Source: Kribbella amoyensis (GTDB lineage Bacteria; Actinomycetota; Actinomycetes; Propionibacteriales; Kribbellaceae). Taken from it: a stretch of DNA of 64,000 nt. A program made the translations under genes and the position numbers. Every line of letters begins with the position of its first letter. Within the stretch, counting starts at the first letter, position 1. The notes under the pieces are model-generated. The model was not told the origin of the DNA. It searched no databases and was given only the letters and a program-made list of their open reading frames with translations. Location of the stretch: contig NZ_VIVK01000001.1 in NCBI RefSeq assembly GCF_007828865.1, positions 558,001 to 622,000 of the forward strand, given 5' to 3'. Positions 9,318 to 29,362 of the stretch are shown here, one piece after another.

Positions 9318-10169
9318 TCAGCTCTCCGTTCCGGTCGTCTCGGCGGGCTTGTCGGCAGCCGGCGCCTCGGCGGCCTTGGCCGCGTCGTTGCTCGTGTTGT
9401 CCCGACGGTCGCCACCACGGCCACCGCGGTCGTCCCGACGGCCACCCCGGTCGCCACCACGGCCACCGCGGTCGTCACGGCGGGCCGGCCGGCGCTGCTG
9501 GGTGGCAGCCCGGGCCGCGGCCTGCGCCTCGCGCTCAGCGCGGGTGCCGGCGACGTCGCCCTTGTAGATCCAGACCTTCACGCCGATCCGGCCGAAGGTC
9601 GTCCGGGCCTCGTAGAAGCCGTAGTCGATGTCCGCCCGGAGGGTGTGCAGCGGCACGCGACCCTCGCGGTAGAACTCCGACCGCGACATCTCGGCGCCAC
9701 CGAGCCGGCCGGAGCACTGGATCCGGATGCCCAGGGCGCCGCCACGCATGGTGGTCTGCATCGCCTTGCGCATCGCGCGGCGGAACGCCACGCGGCCGGA
9801 CAGCTGCTCGGCCACGCCCTGCGCGACCAGCTGGGCGTCGACCTCGGAGTTCTTCACCTCGAGGATGTTCAGCTGCACCTGCTTGCCGGTGAGCTCCTCG
9901 AGGCTGCCCCGGATCCGGTCCGCCTCGGCGCCGCGGCGACCGATGACGATGCCCGGACGGGCGGTGTGGATGTCGACGCGGACCCGGTCACGGGTGCGCT
10001 CGATCTCCACGCGGGAGATGCCGGCGCGCTCCATGCCCTTGCTCAGCAGGCGACGGATCTTGACGTCCTCGCCCACGTAGTCCTTGTACAGCTTGTCGGC
10101 GTACCAACGGCTCTTGTGGTCGGTGCTGATGCCGAGTCGGAACCCGTGCGGGTTTACCTTCTGGCCCAC
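9318..10169 (-). CDS. rpsC: 30S ribosomal protein S3 with RGG-repeat tail
   Basis: S3 (283 residues) lines the mRNA entry tunnel. The KH domain lies near residues 40-110 ([20 protein letters not shown]) and the C-terminal domain follows. After about residue 215 comes a low-complexity tail with two copies of a [10 protein letters not shown] unit, then an Ala/Thr/Glu-rich end. The start is GTG at 10169, giving [14 protein letters not shown]; it shares one base with the rplV TAG. Arg/Gly tails on S3 occur in actinobacteria and may bind RNA, which is an inference. Confidence 0.96.
   Translation of the reverse strand: MGQKVNPHGFRLGISTDHKSRWYADKLYKDYVGEDVKIRRLLSKGMERAGISRVEIERTRDRVRVDIHTARPGIVIGRRGAEADRIRGSLEELTGKQVQLNILEVKNSEVDAQLVAQGVAEQLSGRVAFRRAMRKAMQTTMRGGALGIRIQCSGRLGGAEMSRSEFYREGRVPLHTLRADIDYGFYEARTTFGRIGVKVWIYKGDVAGTRAEREAQAAARAATQQRRPARRDDRGGRGGDRGGRRDDRGGRGGDRRDNTSNDAAKAAEAPAADKPAETTGTES
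9406..9476. repeat. rpsC: 29-nt direct repeat inside rpsC
   Basis: The same 29 nt occur at 9406-9434 and 9448-9476 with a 42-nt period. They encode the two Asp-Arg-Gly-Gly units of the S3 tail. The spacing is a multiple of three, so gain or loss of a unit would keep the reading frame. Confidence 0.85.
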
Positions 10170-10636
10170 TAGCGGGTCCTGCCCTTCTTCTCAGCGGCCT
10201 TCTTGCCCTTGCCGGCGTCGGCGGCCGGAGCCGCCTCCTCCTCGACCCGCGGGCCGACGACCACGGTGATGTGGCTCGTCCGCTTGTCGATCCTGGTGGC
10301 GCGGCCCTGGGCGCGGGGACGGTGACGCTTCAGCGTCGGCCCCTCGTCCACGAAGGCCTTCACCACGACCAGGTCGGTCCGGCTCAGGTGCTCGGTGCCC
10401 TCGGCGTTCGCCGCGGCGCTGTCGACGACCTTGTACACGGTCGCGGCAGCGGCCTGCGGGGCGAACTTCAGAGTGGCGAGTGCGTCGTCGACGCCCATGC
10501 CGCGCACCAGGTCGACCACGCGACGCGCCTTCATCGGCGTCACGCGGACGAAGCGCGCGACCGCGAAGGCCCCGGGCTCGTCGCCCAGCAGGCTCTCGCG
10601 ACGGGCACTGACGGCCCTACGCTCTTGAACGCTCAT
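10169..10636 (-). CDS. rplV: 50S ribosomal protein L22
   Basis: L22 (155 residues) lines the nascent-chain tunnel. The core runs from about residue 25 ([20 protein letters not shown]) to the hairpin loop region [20 protein letters not shown], then HITVVV. There is an N-terminal extension of about 22 residues and a Lys/Ala-rich C-terminal tail (about residues 135-155). It lies between rpsS and rpsC in the standard S10 order. Confidence 0.96.
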   Translation of the reverse strand: MSVQERRAVSARRESLLGDEPGAFAVARFVRVTPMKARRVVDLVRGMGVDDALATLKFAPQAAAATVYKVVDSAAANAEGTEHLSRTDLVVVKAFVDEGPTLKRHRPRAQGRATRIDKRTSHITVVVGPRVEEEAAPAADAGKGKKAAEKKGRTR

Positions 10637-10688
10637 GATGTTCGAATCTCTCCGTAGCTCTTGCTAGCGCTTCGTCTCTGACCGGGGG

Positions 10689-10970
10689 TCAGCGACGCCG
10701 TGACTTGCGGTCGTCCTTCTCGTGGCCCTTGAACGTGCGGGTCGGTGCGAACTCGCCGAGCTTGTGCCCGACCATCGCGTCCGTCACGAACACCGGCACG
10801 TGCTTGCGGCCGTCGTGCACCGCGAGCGTGTGGCCGATCATGTCCGGCACGATCATCGATCGGCGGGACCAGGTCTTGATGACGTTCTTGGTGCCCTTTT
10901 CGTTCTGCACCTCCACCTTCTTCATCAGGTGGTGGTCGACGAACGGGCCCTTCTTGAGGCTGCGTGGCAT
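10689..10970 (-). CDS. rpsS: 30S ribosomal protein S19
   Basis: The 93-residue S19 begins [20 protein letters not shown] and has the signature [16 protein letters not shown]. It sits in the head of the small subunit and contacts the A-site finger bridge. It follows rplB by 15 nt. Confidence 0.97.
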   Translation of the reverse strand: MPRSLKKGPFVDHHLMKKVEVQNEKGTKNVIKTWSRRSMIVPDMIGHTLAVHDGRKHVPVFVTDAMVGHKLGEFAPTRTFKGHEKDDRKSRRR

Positions 10971-10985
10971 CTGTCCGGTCCCCTA

Positions 10986-11819
10986 TCAGCGCTTCTTGCC
11001 GGCCTTGCGGCGCCGGACGATCATGCGGTCGCTCTCCTTGCGGGTGCGGGTCCGGCCTTCCGGCTGGCCCCACGGGGACACCGGGTGGCGTCCACCCGAG
11101 GTCTTGCCCTCACCACCACCGTGCGGGTGGTCGACCGGGTTCATCGCGACACCGCGGACGGTCGGGCGCTTGCCCTTCCAGCGCATCCGGCCGGCCTTGC
11201 CCCAGTTGATGTTCGACTGCTCGCCGTTGCCGACCTCACCGAGGGTGGCGCGGCAGCGCACGTCGACCATCCGGACCTCGCCCGACGGCATCCGCAGGGT
11301 GGCCATCCGGCCTTCCTTCGCGACCAGCTGGATGCTGGCACCGGCGGAGCGGCCCATCTTGGCGCCACCGCCCGGCCGCAGCTCGACCGCGTGGATGGTG
11401 GAACCGACCGGGATGTTGCGCAGCGGCAGGTTGTTGCCGACCTTGATGTCGGCGGCCGGACCGTTCTCGACGACCGTGCCCTGCTTCAGGTTCGACGGGG
11501 CGAGGATGTAGCGCTTCTCGCCGTCGACGTAGTGCAGCAGTGCGATCCGCGCGGTGCGGTTCGGGTCGTACTCGATCTCGGCGACCTTCGCCGGCACGCC
11601 GTCCTTGTCGTACCGCTTGAAGTCGATCAGCCGGTACGCCCGCTTGTGACCGCCACCGTGGTGCCGGGTGGTGATCTTGCCGGAGTTGTTCCGGCCGCCC
11701 TTCTTGGGCAGCGGACGGAGCAGGGACTTCTCGGGGGTCGAACGGGTGAGCTCGACGAAGTCGGCCACGCTCGAGCCACGGCGGCCCGGCGTCGTCGGCT
11801 TGTATTTGCGGATACCCAT
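10986..11819 (-). CDS. rplB: 50S ribosomal protein L2
   Basis: L2 (277 residues) is needed for subunit joining and peptidyl transfer. The OB-fold and SH3-like domains are present. The C-terminal signature [20 protein letters not shown] contains the critical histidine. It starts at ATG 11819, sharing a base with the rplW TAA (TAATG). Confidence 0.98.
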   Translation of the reverse strand: MGIRKYKPTTPGRRGSSVADFVELTRSTPEKSLLRPLPKKGGRNNSGKITTRHHGGGHKRAYRLIDFKRYDKDGVPAKVAEIEYDPNRTARIALLHYVDGEKRYILAPSNLKQGTVVENGPAADIKVGNNLPLRNIPVGSTIHAVELRPGGGAKMGRSAGASIQLVAKEGRMATLRMPSGEVRMVDVRCRATLGEVGNGEQSNINWGKAGRMRWKGKRPTVRGVAMNPVDHPHGGGEGKTSGGRHPVSPWGQPEGRTRTRKESDRMIVRRRKAGKKR

Positions 11820-12124
11820 TACGACTGGCCTCCGAAGATGTCGATGCGGTCGTCGCCGGACAGGCTGACGATCGCTCGCTTGGTGTCCGGGCGCTTGCCC
11901 CAGCCGGTACGGGTCCGGCGGCGCTTGCCCTTGCGGTTGATCGTGTTGACGTCCTTGACCTTCACCTTGAACACCTTCTCGACCGCGAGCTTGATCTCGG
12001 TCTTGTTGGCGTCCGGGGCGACCTCGAACGTGTACTTCTGCTCGTCCAGCAGGCCGTAGCTCTTCTCGCTCACGACCGGCCGGAGCAGCACGTCCCGCGG
12101 GTCCTTGTTGACTCCGTGGCTCAT
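11819..12124 (-). CDS. rplW: 50S ribosomal protein L23
   Basis: The 101-residue L23 lies at the tunnel exit, where it docks trigger factor and SRP. It shows the N-terminal [20 protein letters not shown] and the loop [19 protein letters not shown]. The ATG overlaps the rplD stop by 4 nt. Confidence 0.97.
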   Translation of the reverse strand: MSHGVNKDPRDVLLRPVVSEKSYGLLDEQKYTFEVAPDANKTEIKLAVEKVFKVKVKDVNTINRKGKRRRTRTGWGKRPDTKRAIVSLSGDDRIDIFGGQS

Positions 12125-12813
12125 GCCTCTACCTCCTCAGCCTCAGTCGACGTGGCGACGGCCTTGACGGACTTGCCCTTCGGCGCGCCCGCGACGAACG
12201 TGTCCAGCGCGCCCTTGGTGAAGACGATCGCGTCGTTGCAGAGCACGTCGTACGCGTTCAGCTGGTCGACGGCGATCAGGTGCACGGTCGGCACGTTGCG
12301 CAGGCTCAGCCAGGTGAGCTCGTCCCCGCGCTCGAGGGCGACCAGCACCTTGACGTGCTCGGTGAGCTCGGCCAGCACCTTGAGGGCCGCCTTGGTGGAG
12401 GGCTTGTCGCCGTCCACGAAGCTCTCGACCACGTGCACGCGGCCGTCGCGGGCCCGGTCGGACAGCGCACCGCGGAGCGCGGCGGCGATCATCTTCTTCG
12501 GGGTCCGCTGCGCGTAGCTGCGCGGCGTGGGGCCGTGGACGACGCCACCACCGGCGAACTGCGGCGCGCGGGTCGAACCCTGGCGCGCACGGCCGGTGCC
12601 CTTCTGGCGGTACGGCTTGGCGCCACCGCCGGAGACCTCGCCCCGGGTCTTCGCCTTGTGCGTACCCTGACGGGCCGCGGCCAGCTGGGCCACCACGACC
12701 TGGTGGATCAGCGGGACGTTGACCTGAACGTCGAACAGCTCGGCGGGGAGCTCGGCAGAGCCCTTCTTGCTGACCTTGTCGCCCTTCACGACGACGACGT
12801 CGACGGTGCTCAC
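12121..12813 (-). CDS. rplD: 50S ribosomal protein L4
   Basis: L4 (230 residues) has the globular domain and the extended loop [19 protein letters not shown], which reaches into the nascent-chain tunnel. In E. coli L4 also represses the S10 operon through its leader; whether that applies here is unknown. The GTG start at 12813 overlaps the rplC TGA (GTGA). Confidence 0.97.
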   Translation of the reverse strand: MSTVDVVVVKGDKVSKKGSAELPAELFDVQVNVPLIHQVVVAQLAAARQGTHKAKTRGEVSGGGAKPYRQKGTGRARQGSTRAPQFAGGGVVHGPTPRSYAQRTPKKMIAAALRGALSDRARDGRVHVVESFVDGDKPSTKAALKVLAELTEHVKVLVALERGDELTWLSLRNVPTVHLIAVDQLNAYDVLCNDAIVFTKGALDTFVAGAPKGKSVKAVATSTEAEEVEA

Positions 12814-13466
12814 TTGCTCGCTCCCTTCGCGGCGTTGCGGATCAGCACGAGGCCGCCCTTCGGACCGGGAACCGCACCCTTGAGCAGAATCAGGCCGCGC
12901 TCGGAGTCGATCGCGTGAACGCTGATGTTCTGCGTGGTGACCTGCTCGTTGCCCATCCGGCCCGCCATCCGCAGGCCCTTGAAGACCCGGCCGGGGGTGG
13001 CGCAGCCGCCGATGGAGCCCGGCGAACGGTGCTTCTTGTGCACACCGTGGGAGGCCTTCAGGCCGCCGAAGCCGTGGCGCTTCATCACACCGGCGAAGCC
13101 CTTGCCCTTGCTGGTGGCGGAGACATCGACGGTCTCGCCCGCTTCGAACGCCTCGGCCTTGATCTCCTGGCCCAGCGTGTACTCACTGGCGTCGGCGGTG
13201 CGCAGCTCCAGTAGGTGGCGCCGCGGCGTCACGCCGGCCTTGTCGAAGTGGCCGCGCATGGGCTTGGTCACCTTGCGCGGGTCGATGTCGCCGTAGGCAA
13301 TCTGCACGCCGTCGTAGCCGTGGCTCGCCGAGGTACGCACCTCGGTCACCACGCACGGACCGGCCTGGATCACGGTGACGGGGACGACTCGGTTGTTCTC
13401 GTCCCAGGTCTGGGTCATACCGAGCTTGGTGCCCAGCAGACCACGCGTGTTCTTCTGAATGCTCAT
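12810..13466 (-). CDS. rplC: 50S ribosomal protein L3
   Basis: L3 (218 residues) begins [20 protein letters not shown] and has the central signature [16 protein letters not shown] with the W-finger region [13 protein letters not shown]. The open frame reaches 13508, inside rpsJ, but ATG 13466 gives the family N-terminus and avoids that overlap. L3 organises the peptidyl-transferase centre. Confidence 0.96.
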   Translation of the reverse strand: MSIQKNTRGLLGTKLGMTQTWDENNRVVPVTVIQAGPCVVTEVRTSASHGYDGVQIAYGDIDPRKVTKPMRGHFDKAGVTPRRHLLELRTADASEYTLGQEIKAEAFEAGETVDVSATSKGKGFAGVMKRHGFGGLKASHGVHKKHRSPGSIGGCATPGRVFKGLRMAGRMGNEQVTTQNISVHAIDSERGLILLKGAVPGPKGGLVLIRNAAKGASK

Positions 13467-13482
13467 TGGTGTCGTGGTTCCC

Positions 13483-13791
13483 TCAGAGCTTGATCTCGAT
13501 GTCGACACCGGCCGGCAGGTCGAGACGCATCAGCGAGTCGACGGTCTTCGGCGTGGGGTCGATGATGTCGATGAGCCGCTTGTGGGTGCGCATCTCGAAG
13601 TGCTCGCGGCTGTCCTTGTACTTGTGCGGCGAGCGGATGACGCAGAACACGTTCTTTTCCGTCGGCAACGGCACCGGGCCAGCAACCTTCGCACCAGTAC
13701 GCGTCACCGTGTCGACAATCTTGCGCGCCGAGCTGTCGATGACCTCGTGGTCGTAGGCCTTCAGCCGGATGCGGATCTTTTGTCCCGCCAT
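13483..13791 (-). CDS. rpsJ: 30S ribosomal protein S10
   Basis: This is the first gene of the S10 operon. The 102-residue product begins [19 protein letters not shown] and has the family loop [20 protein letters not shown]10 is part of the 30S head and pairs with NusB in antitermination. A 359-nt gap upstream holds the operon leader, a promoter candidate and the tuf terminator. Confidence 0.97.
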   Translation of the reverse strand: MAGQKIRIRLKAYDHEVIDSSARKIVDTVTRTGAKVAGPVPLPTEKNVFCVIRSPHKYKDSREHFEMRTHKRLIDIIDPTPKTVDSLMRLDLPAGVDIEIKL

Positions 13792-13880
13792 CGCTTCGCT
13801 TCGTCCTTCTCTATCGTCAACGTCTTCGTTGCTCCGACCCCCGCGGTCGGGTGTGTCGCGGACGCGGAACGCGCGTCAGT
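13792..13880 (-). promoter_or_regulatory. rpsJ leader with element shared with rpsL
   Basis: The leader contains a 25-nt sequence at 13836-13860 that is identical to 18489-18513 upstream of rpsL. On the minus strand it includes CACACCCGACCGCGGGGGTC. The inner part can fold as CCGACC/GGTCGG. Both copies lie exactly 45 nt from the first base of their start codon. A regulatory RNA or protein-binding role is inferred. Confidence 0.6.
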
Positions 13881-13989
13881 ACGACCAAATCGACCTGGGA
13901 TGGTGATCGGGGCCCGGTCTCGGACCGGAACCTCGGCATGGTCTCCGGTCCGGCACACCAGCCAGACCGGAAGATCTGGGGCGCGCCCC

Positions 13990-14045
13990 GGCGGCCTCGC
14001 CTGAGCAACCTGAATATTGTGCCAGAGATCGGCATCGGAATGCCA
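13990..14045 (-). promoter_or_regulatory. Candidate S10 operon promoter
   Basis: In this GC-rich gap, the only AT-rich patch on the minus strand reads TTGGCA, then 19 nt, then CACAATATTC. This is a weak sigma-70-like match and would give a leader of about 200 nt. The rest of the 13881-14103 stretch shows no reading frame I would defend. Confidence 0.35.
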
Positions 14046-14103
14046 ATCGGGTGGCCTCACGCCTGGCCCGGGCTCTTCTCGGCCCCGGACCGGGCGCAAA
14101 GCA

Positions 14104-14144
14104 GAGGTCCGCGGGGGCTCAACCTGCGAGCCCTCGCGGACCTC
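14104..14144 (-). terminator. tuf terminator hairpin
   Basis: GAGGTCCGCG (14104-14113) pairs perfectly with 14135-14144, and an inner GGGCTC/GAGCCC pairing continues the stem around a small loop. It lies 6 nt after the tuf stop codon. The U-run is weak (TGCTTTGCG), as is usual in GC-rich actinobacteria. It should separate the str operon from the S10 operon. Confidence 0.7.
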
Positions 14145-14150
14145 GTGAGA

Positions 14151-15344
<1,194 letters not shown>

Positions 15345-15416
15345 TGGGGCCCTCCTAGTAAATGTTGACTACGCCGTACGCCGACGCGCTGTGGGTGGTT
15401 GGTCCGGAGCGAGAGA

Positions 15417-17528
<2,112 letters not shown>

Positions 17529-17599
17529 CTCGGTGGTCTACCTCTCGCTTCCGTGATGCATCAAAAAGAGTGAATTCAGGGTCCGGATGGGACCCCGGA

Positions 17600-18069
17600 T
17601 CACCAGCGGTAGTGGGCGAAAGCCTTGTTGGCTTCGGCCATCTTGTGCGTGTCCTCGCGGCGCTTCACCGACGCACCGAGACCGTTGGACGCGTCCAGGA
17701 TCTCGTTCATCAGGCGCTCGGACATGGTCTTCTCGCGACGCGCGCGGGAGTACGTGGTGAGCCAGCGCAGGGCGAGCGTGGTCGAGCGACCGGGCTTGAC
17801 CTCGATCGGCACCTGGTAGGTGGCGCCACCGACCCGGCGGCTCTTCACCTCGATGCTGGGCTTCACGTTGTCGAGCGCACGCTTCAGCGTGATGACCGGG
17901 TCGGTGCCGGTCTTGGTGCGGGTGCCCTCGAGCGCGCTGTAGACAATGCTCTGCGCGATCTGCTTCTTGCCGTCCACCAGGATCTTGGAGATCAACTGGG
18001 TGACCAGCGGCGAACTGTAGACCGGGTCGATGATGACCGGCCGCTTCGGGGCGGGACCCTTGCGCGGCA

Positions 18070-18070
<1 letters not shown>
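17600..18070 (-). CDS. rpsG: 30S ribosomal protein S7
   Basis: S7 (156 residues) nucleates the 30S head and contacts E-site tRNA. It begins [20 protein letters not shown] and contains the signature [16 protein letters not shown] and [20 protein letters not shown]. Its ATG shares one base with the rpsL TAA (TAATG). Confidence 0.97.
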
Positions 18071-18444
<374 letters not shown>

Positions 18445-18628
18445 CGCGTAGGTCTCTTTCTGTCGTCCGGTCGGTTGCTGCGCGCCCTGACCCCCGCGGT
18501 CGGGTGTGTCGCGAGTGCGCACGGATTACCGAAGCCGTAATCTCAGACTGTCGGCAGGAGTCCGTGCCACGCGCGCTGGCCCATTCGACGAAGGGGCACG
18601 CATGACGGCCCAGGAAGCCCGGGGCACG
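18445..18628 (-). promoter_or_regulatory. rpsL 5' leader
   Basis: About 185 nt separate the predicted transcription start from the GTG. The leader holds the second copy of the 25-nt element (18489-18513), here folding as CCCGACC with GGTCAGGG and a one-base bulge. The sequence flanking the element differs from the rpsJ leader. No reading frame of note is present. Confidence 0.55.
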
Positions 18629-18635
18629 ATCGTTA

Positions 18636-18664
18636 AGACTAGCGGCTGCCTCTAGCACGGTCAA
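18636..18664 (-). promoter_or_regulatory. rpsL operon promoter
   Basis: On the minus strand TTGACC (18664-18659), a 17-nt spacer and TAGTCT (18641-18636) match the housekeeping sigma consensus very well for a GC-rich genome. Its position suits the str operon. Confidence 0.7.
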
Positions 18665-18766
18665 AACAGAAGCCCGCACGGACCAGAGGCCCCGCCGCTA
18701 GACCAGTCTACAGGGTCGCCAGGGCGGTCCGTGAATGCACTGGTTTCACTTCCGTCACACGACGCC

Positions 18767-18816
18767 CGGCGAGCGGTGATCGCCCTTGTACTGCAGGGTT
18801 CACGGGCCGCTCGCCG
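18767..18816 (-). terminator. Hairpin after the hydrolase-SnoaL gene
   Basis: Perfect 10-bp arms at 18767-18776 and 18807-18816 flank a 30-nt loop that itself can pair CCCT with AGGG. It begins about 19 nt after the stop codon of the preceding minus-strand gene. There is no U-run, so termination is inferred from position. Confidence 0.5.
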
Positions 18817-18834
18817 CGCGGGGCGAGGTCCGGA

Positions 18835-20241
18835 TCAGGCAAGGATGCGGACCTCGGCGATCAGGCCGTCGGCCACCCGGTACAGGGTGATCGCCGGGGC
18901 CGGCGACTGGTCCGTGTCGTGCAGGACGACCTGGTCGACGACCCAGTCCCCCACGGTCAGCCGCTGCAACAGCTCGGTCTTGCACCGGCCGGCCTCGAAC
19001 CGTGGCCGGTAGTACTCCCGCAGTGAGCGGCGGCCCTTGAGCAGCGAGCCGTCGGCGAACTGGAGCTGCGCGGTCGGCGAGTACAGCGCCAGGAACGCCT
19101 CCAGGTCGTGCGCCGCGTACGCCGCCCGCTCCCGCCCGACCACCCGGGTCGCCGGGGTGTCGGTGGCAGGCACCGGCAGCTCCACGGGAACGGCCGGAGT
19201 GGTCAGCGTGGCGCCGTCGAAGGCGAGCGTCGCCGGAGGCACCGCGGCGTCGGAGAAGGAGAACCCGGCCGGTGAGGCCGCCGCCGGGACCGAAGTGGTC
19301 GGGACCGAAGCGGCCGCAGCCGAAGCGGTCGCAGCTGTGGTGGTCGCCGCCGTGGTGGTCGCGGCCGTCGTCCGGCTTGTCGTTGCCGGACGGGCGGGGG
19401 CGGTCGCCGGACGCGCCGTGGTCGCCGGCCGCGAGGTCGTGGAGGTCGTGGAGGTCGTCGGAGGGAGGGTGGAGGTCGAGGTCCCGGCAGCCGGGAGGGT
19501 GCCGGTGGGATCTTCGCCCAGGTGGGCGATGGCCCAGTCCAGGGCCTTGGTCACCGCGGCGCGGGATTCGTCGGTGTGGTCGAGCATGTCGAAGCCGTGT
19601 TGCCCTTTCGGTACGTCGATGATGTCCAGCGCGGTGCCCCCGGCGGAGACGAACTCCGCCACCGGACGTGCGAGTTCCTCGCGCTCGCGGCCGACCCTCG
19701 TCAGCAGCACCGGCAGATCCTTGGGTTTGCCGATCACCTCGGCGGCGGAAACCAGTTCGCCGACCCCGGGCGGAGCGGCCAGCAACGGGTAGCTGAGCAG
19801 CACACAACGGAGCCACTCGGGCCGGCTGTCGAGCCACTCACCAGCGAGCAGCCCGGCACCGGAGAAGAACCACAGGGCGATGCGGTTCGGGTCGACCTGC
19901 GGATCGGACCGCAGGACGCCGACGGCGCCCTCCACGTCGTCGGAAGCGGCAGCGAGCCGGTCCAGTCCATGGACCAGCTCGTGCGCCGCCACAGCACCCA
20001 CCAGGCCGCGCTCCGCGACAGCTGTCGCGTAGCCCTGGTAGACCGGCCACTCGTGTGGCGGTACCCCGGGACCGGCCGGCCCTGGATCCCCGGGCACGAA
20101 GAGGATCGCTCCCCTGCGCGCGGAGCCCGCGGGACGGTACAGGTCGACCTCACCAACCCGTTCGGTCCGTACTTCCGCCTGCTCCGCGACCGGTAGGACG
20201 AAGGGCCGCAGCTCGGGCGGGAGGTCGGTCATGGGGACCAT
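18835..20241 (-). CDS. Alpha/beta hydrolase fused to SnoaL-like domain
   Basis: The 468-residue product has three parts. Residues 1-240 look like a dienelactone-hydrolase-type alpha/beta fold; the nucleophile elbow reads WFFSGAG, missing the first Gly of GxSxG, and a likely His lies in GQHGFDM. Residues about 245-335 are a Thr/Ala/Pro-rich linker (TTSTTSTTSRPATTARPAT). Residues 350-468 resemble a SnoaL/nuclear-transport-factor-2 domain (AYAAHDLEAFLALYSPTAQL, FADGSLLKGRRSLREYY). No signal peptide is seen. Two possible ATGs (20241, 20232) have no clear ribosome-binding site. Its substrate is unknown. It stands alone between rpoC and rpsL. Confidence 0.7.
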   Translation of the reverse strand: MVPMTDLPPELRPFVLPVAEQAEVRTERVGEVDLYRPAGSARRGAILFVPGDPGPAGPGVPPHEWPVYQGYATAVAERGLVGAVAAHELVHGLDRLAAASDDVEGAVGVLRSDPQVDPNRIALWFFSGAGLLAGEWLDSRPEWLRCVLLSYPLLAAPPGVGELVSAAEVIGKPKDLPVLLTRVGREREELARPVAEFVSAGGTALDIIDVPKGQHGFDMLDHTDESRAAVTKALDWAIAHLGEDPTGTLPAAGTSTSTLPPTTSTTSTTSRPATTARPATAPARPATTSRTTAATTTAATTTAATASAAAASVPTTSVPAAASPAGFSFSDAAVPPATLAFDGATLTTPAVPVELPVPATDTPATRVVGRERAAYAAHDLEAFLALYSPTAQLQFADGSLLKGRRSLREYYRPRFEAGRCKTELLQRLTVGDWVVDQVVLHDTDQSPAPAITLYRVADGLIAEVRILA

Positions 20242-20390
20242 CTTGGCGTATCAGGAGGACACTTTCAGCCGCTACGCCGAGTGCGTGTCCCGGTACCAGC
20301 GGGTCACTCCCCCGCGGACCGTCCCGAAGAGCCCGGAACGCTGTGTGAACAAGCGTTTGAGCCTCGTCCAGCAGACCCCGGAAACGCCGC

Positions 20391-20424
20391 GAGGGCGGCA
20401 CCCCCTGGTGGGAGTGCCGCCCTC
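20391..20424 (-). terminator. rpoC terminator hairpin
   Basis: GAGGGCGGCAC (20391-20401) pairs perfectly over 11 bp with 20414-20424; the loop can add further GC pairs. It lies 20 nt after the rpoC stop. The following minus-strand bases GCGGCGTTTCC give only a short U stretch. Confidence 0.7.
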
Positions 20425-20443
20425 GGCGGTGTGGTGCTTCGCG

Positions 20444-24304
<3,861 letters not shown>

Positions 24305-24369
24305 GATGTGTTATCTCCCGAAAAAATAGATAGGGGTCTGAGTGGTGTCGAGTTCGAGCGGCACTCCGC

Positions 24370-27852
<3,483 letters not shown>

Positions 27853-28000
27853 GGGGCGTCCTTCCACGGGCTCGCAAAATCACTTCGGTGCTGGGAGCGC
27901 ACGCCGAACCGCCCTAGTCAAGTCTTGACCTGAACCAGGGTGGAGGTTAAAGGCAGCGCAAAGCAATAGGTTACCCGAGGAGGGCAAGACTGTCCAATGG
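27853..28000 (-). promoter_or_regulatory. rpoB 5' leader
   Basis: About 150 nt lie between the predicted transcription start and the rpoB start. They include an inverted repeat GTCAAG/CTTGAC near 27917-27929. I see no reading frame and no clear terminator in it. Confidence 0.4.
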
Positions 28001-28008
28001 GGTCCGAT

Positions 28009-28038
28009 ACTATGCCGTCGGACCGCCTACTCAGTCAA
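28009..28038 (-). promoter_or_regulatory. rpoB promoter
   Basis: The minus strand carries TTGACT (28038-28033), an 18-nt spacer and CATAGT (28014-28009), a good housekeeping-type promoter. It lies 75 nt downstream of the last mce-operon stop codon and lets rpoBC be transcribed apart from the mce genes. Confidence 0.65.
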
Positions 28039-28112
28039 GGACCGACCCGGGCTCTCAAGCGGGGAAACGCCCGCGAGCCACCCGGTACATCCTGTCCGGA
28101 GTCAGCAAGAGA

Positions 28113-28865
28113 CTACAGTCCGGCGATCTCCTGGACCAGCCATCGATCACCGTTTCGGACCATCGTGAACCGGGTCCGGTTCAGATCGACCCGGGGCTTA
28201 CCCTGTGTGATCGTGCTGGTGGTGGTCTGGTTGACGAAGATGACCAGGGTGACCCGGTTCGCGTCGCCGTCGCGGACGCCGACCTCGCGGACCTCGGCCC
28301 GGACGGTCGCTTTCGTCTTGGTCGCGAGCTCGCCGGCCACCTTCGCGGTCTCGTCGAACTTGGCCGCGAAATCCGGCGTCATCGTCTCCCGGGCGGCGCC
28401 GAAACTCTTGTCCAGCGAGCGGTAGTCGTAGCTCAGCGCCGTCTCGGCCGCCTTCCGCCCGGCGGCGGCCGCCTCGCCGCGGGCGTCCTCGGCCTGCTGG
28501 CCACGCCACGCCTTCACCCCGAGGATCCCGGCCAGCCCGAGCACGATCACGATGAGCAGCGACAGGGTGACGGTGAGTACGAAGTTCAGTCGCTTGCCAG
28601 GCTGCTTCGGTGAGGAGTCGGTGTCACTTTCGGTGACGGACTCCTCGGCGTCCGCTTCGCTTTCCGGCTCGGCGGTGGTTCGCTCTGTGGCGGGAGTCAC
28701 CTCGTCCGGGGCCTCCTCGGGCACCGGCTCGGCGGTGTCCGGCTCGTCCTCGACAACGGTGTCCTCGACGATCGCGCCCTCGGTGACGGTGTCCTCGGCC
28801 GGGCGCTCGACGGTCGGCCGGCGCTGGCCGGCGATCCGGGGGCGGTTCCTGGAACGGTCCGGCAT
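28113..28865 (-). CDS. Mce-associated membrane protein (second)
   Basis: The 250-residue protein has an acidic, disordered-looking N-terminal region (about residues 15-90, rich in Glu, Thr, Ala). A single transmembrane helix follows near 95-115 (LNFVLTVTLSLLIVIVLGLA), then an extracytoplasmic domain ending NRTRFTMVRNGDRWLVQEI. That final pattern is typical of Mce-associated (Mam/Mas) proteins, which stabilise Mce complexes. It is the last gene of the mce operon, and its ATG shares a base with the previous TGA. Confidence 0.85.
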   Translation of the reverse strand: MPDRSRNRPRIAGQRRPTVERPAEDTVTEGAIVEDTVVEDEPDTAEPVPEEAPDEVTPATERTTAEPESEADAEESVTESDTDSSPKQPGKRLNFVLTVTLSLLIVIVLGLAGILGVKAWRGQQAEDARGEAAAAGRKAAETALSYDYRSLDKSFGAARETMTPDFAAKFDETAKVAGELATKTKATVRAEVREVGVRDGDANRVTLVIFVNQTTTSTITQGKPRVDLNRTRFTMVRNGDRWLVQEIAGL

Positions 28866-29362
28866 CAGCCCACCACCTGCAGGTCGGCGGTCAGCCAGCG
28901 GTCCTTCTCCCGGACCAGGTCCAGCTTGATCCGGTACCGGCGCTCGACGCCGTCCTTGGCGGCCGTGTTGGTCACCACCGCGTTCACGATCACCAGCACC
29001 TGCGCCGAGTCCTTGTCGTTCGACACCACCGCGGCCTCCTTCACGTCACCCTTGGAGGTCGCCTTGTTCGTCACCACCTCGGTCTTCACCGAGTTCGCGC
29101 CGCCGGAGAACTCCTCCTTGAACTGCCCGGTGGAGCCGTCCAGGACCCGCTGGGAGTCGGCGTCCCAGCTGGAGTACTGGTACGTGGTGAAGTCGAGGGC
29201 GAGCTGCCGGGCCGCCTGCATCGCGCCGGTCCGGTCCTCCGCGCGGACCTGCTGGCGGCGGAGGGCGAGGACGGAGACGGTGGCGGCCGCGAGCGCGACG
29301 ATCAGCAGCACGCTGAGCGCCCACGCCAGGATCAGCGGACCCCGTCGGGAGGTTGAAGTCAC
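28865..29362 (-). CDS. Mce-associated membrane protein (first)
   Basis: The 165-residue protein has an N-terminal transmembrane helix (ILAWALSVLLIVALAAATVS) and an extracytoplasmic domain with the pattern QLALDFTTYQYSSWDADSQR and the C-terminal LVREKDRWLTADLQVVG. It shares fold and ending with the next gene, so the two look like paralogues. The GTG start overlaps the mceF stop by 4 nt. It probably belongs to the assembled importer. Confidence 0.85.
   Translation of the reverse strand: MTSTSRRGPLILAWALSVLLIVALAAATVSVLALRRQQVRAEDRTGAMQAARQLALDFTTYQYSSWDADSQRVLDGSTGQFKEEFSGGANSVKTEVVTNKATSKGDVKEAAVVSNDKDSAQVLVIVNAVVTNTAAKDGVERRYRIKLDLVREKDRWLTADLQVVG

Noticed and set aside
9406-9476. Short tandem repeat as a possible CRISPR or mobile element
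   Set aside because: There are only two units, with no unique spacers of regular size, and they lie in the rpsC coding frame where they encode the protein repeat.
27916-27930. TTGACT in the rpoB leader as a second promoter
   Set aside because: No acceptable -10 element follows within 15-19 nt; it is part of a short inverted repeat instead.
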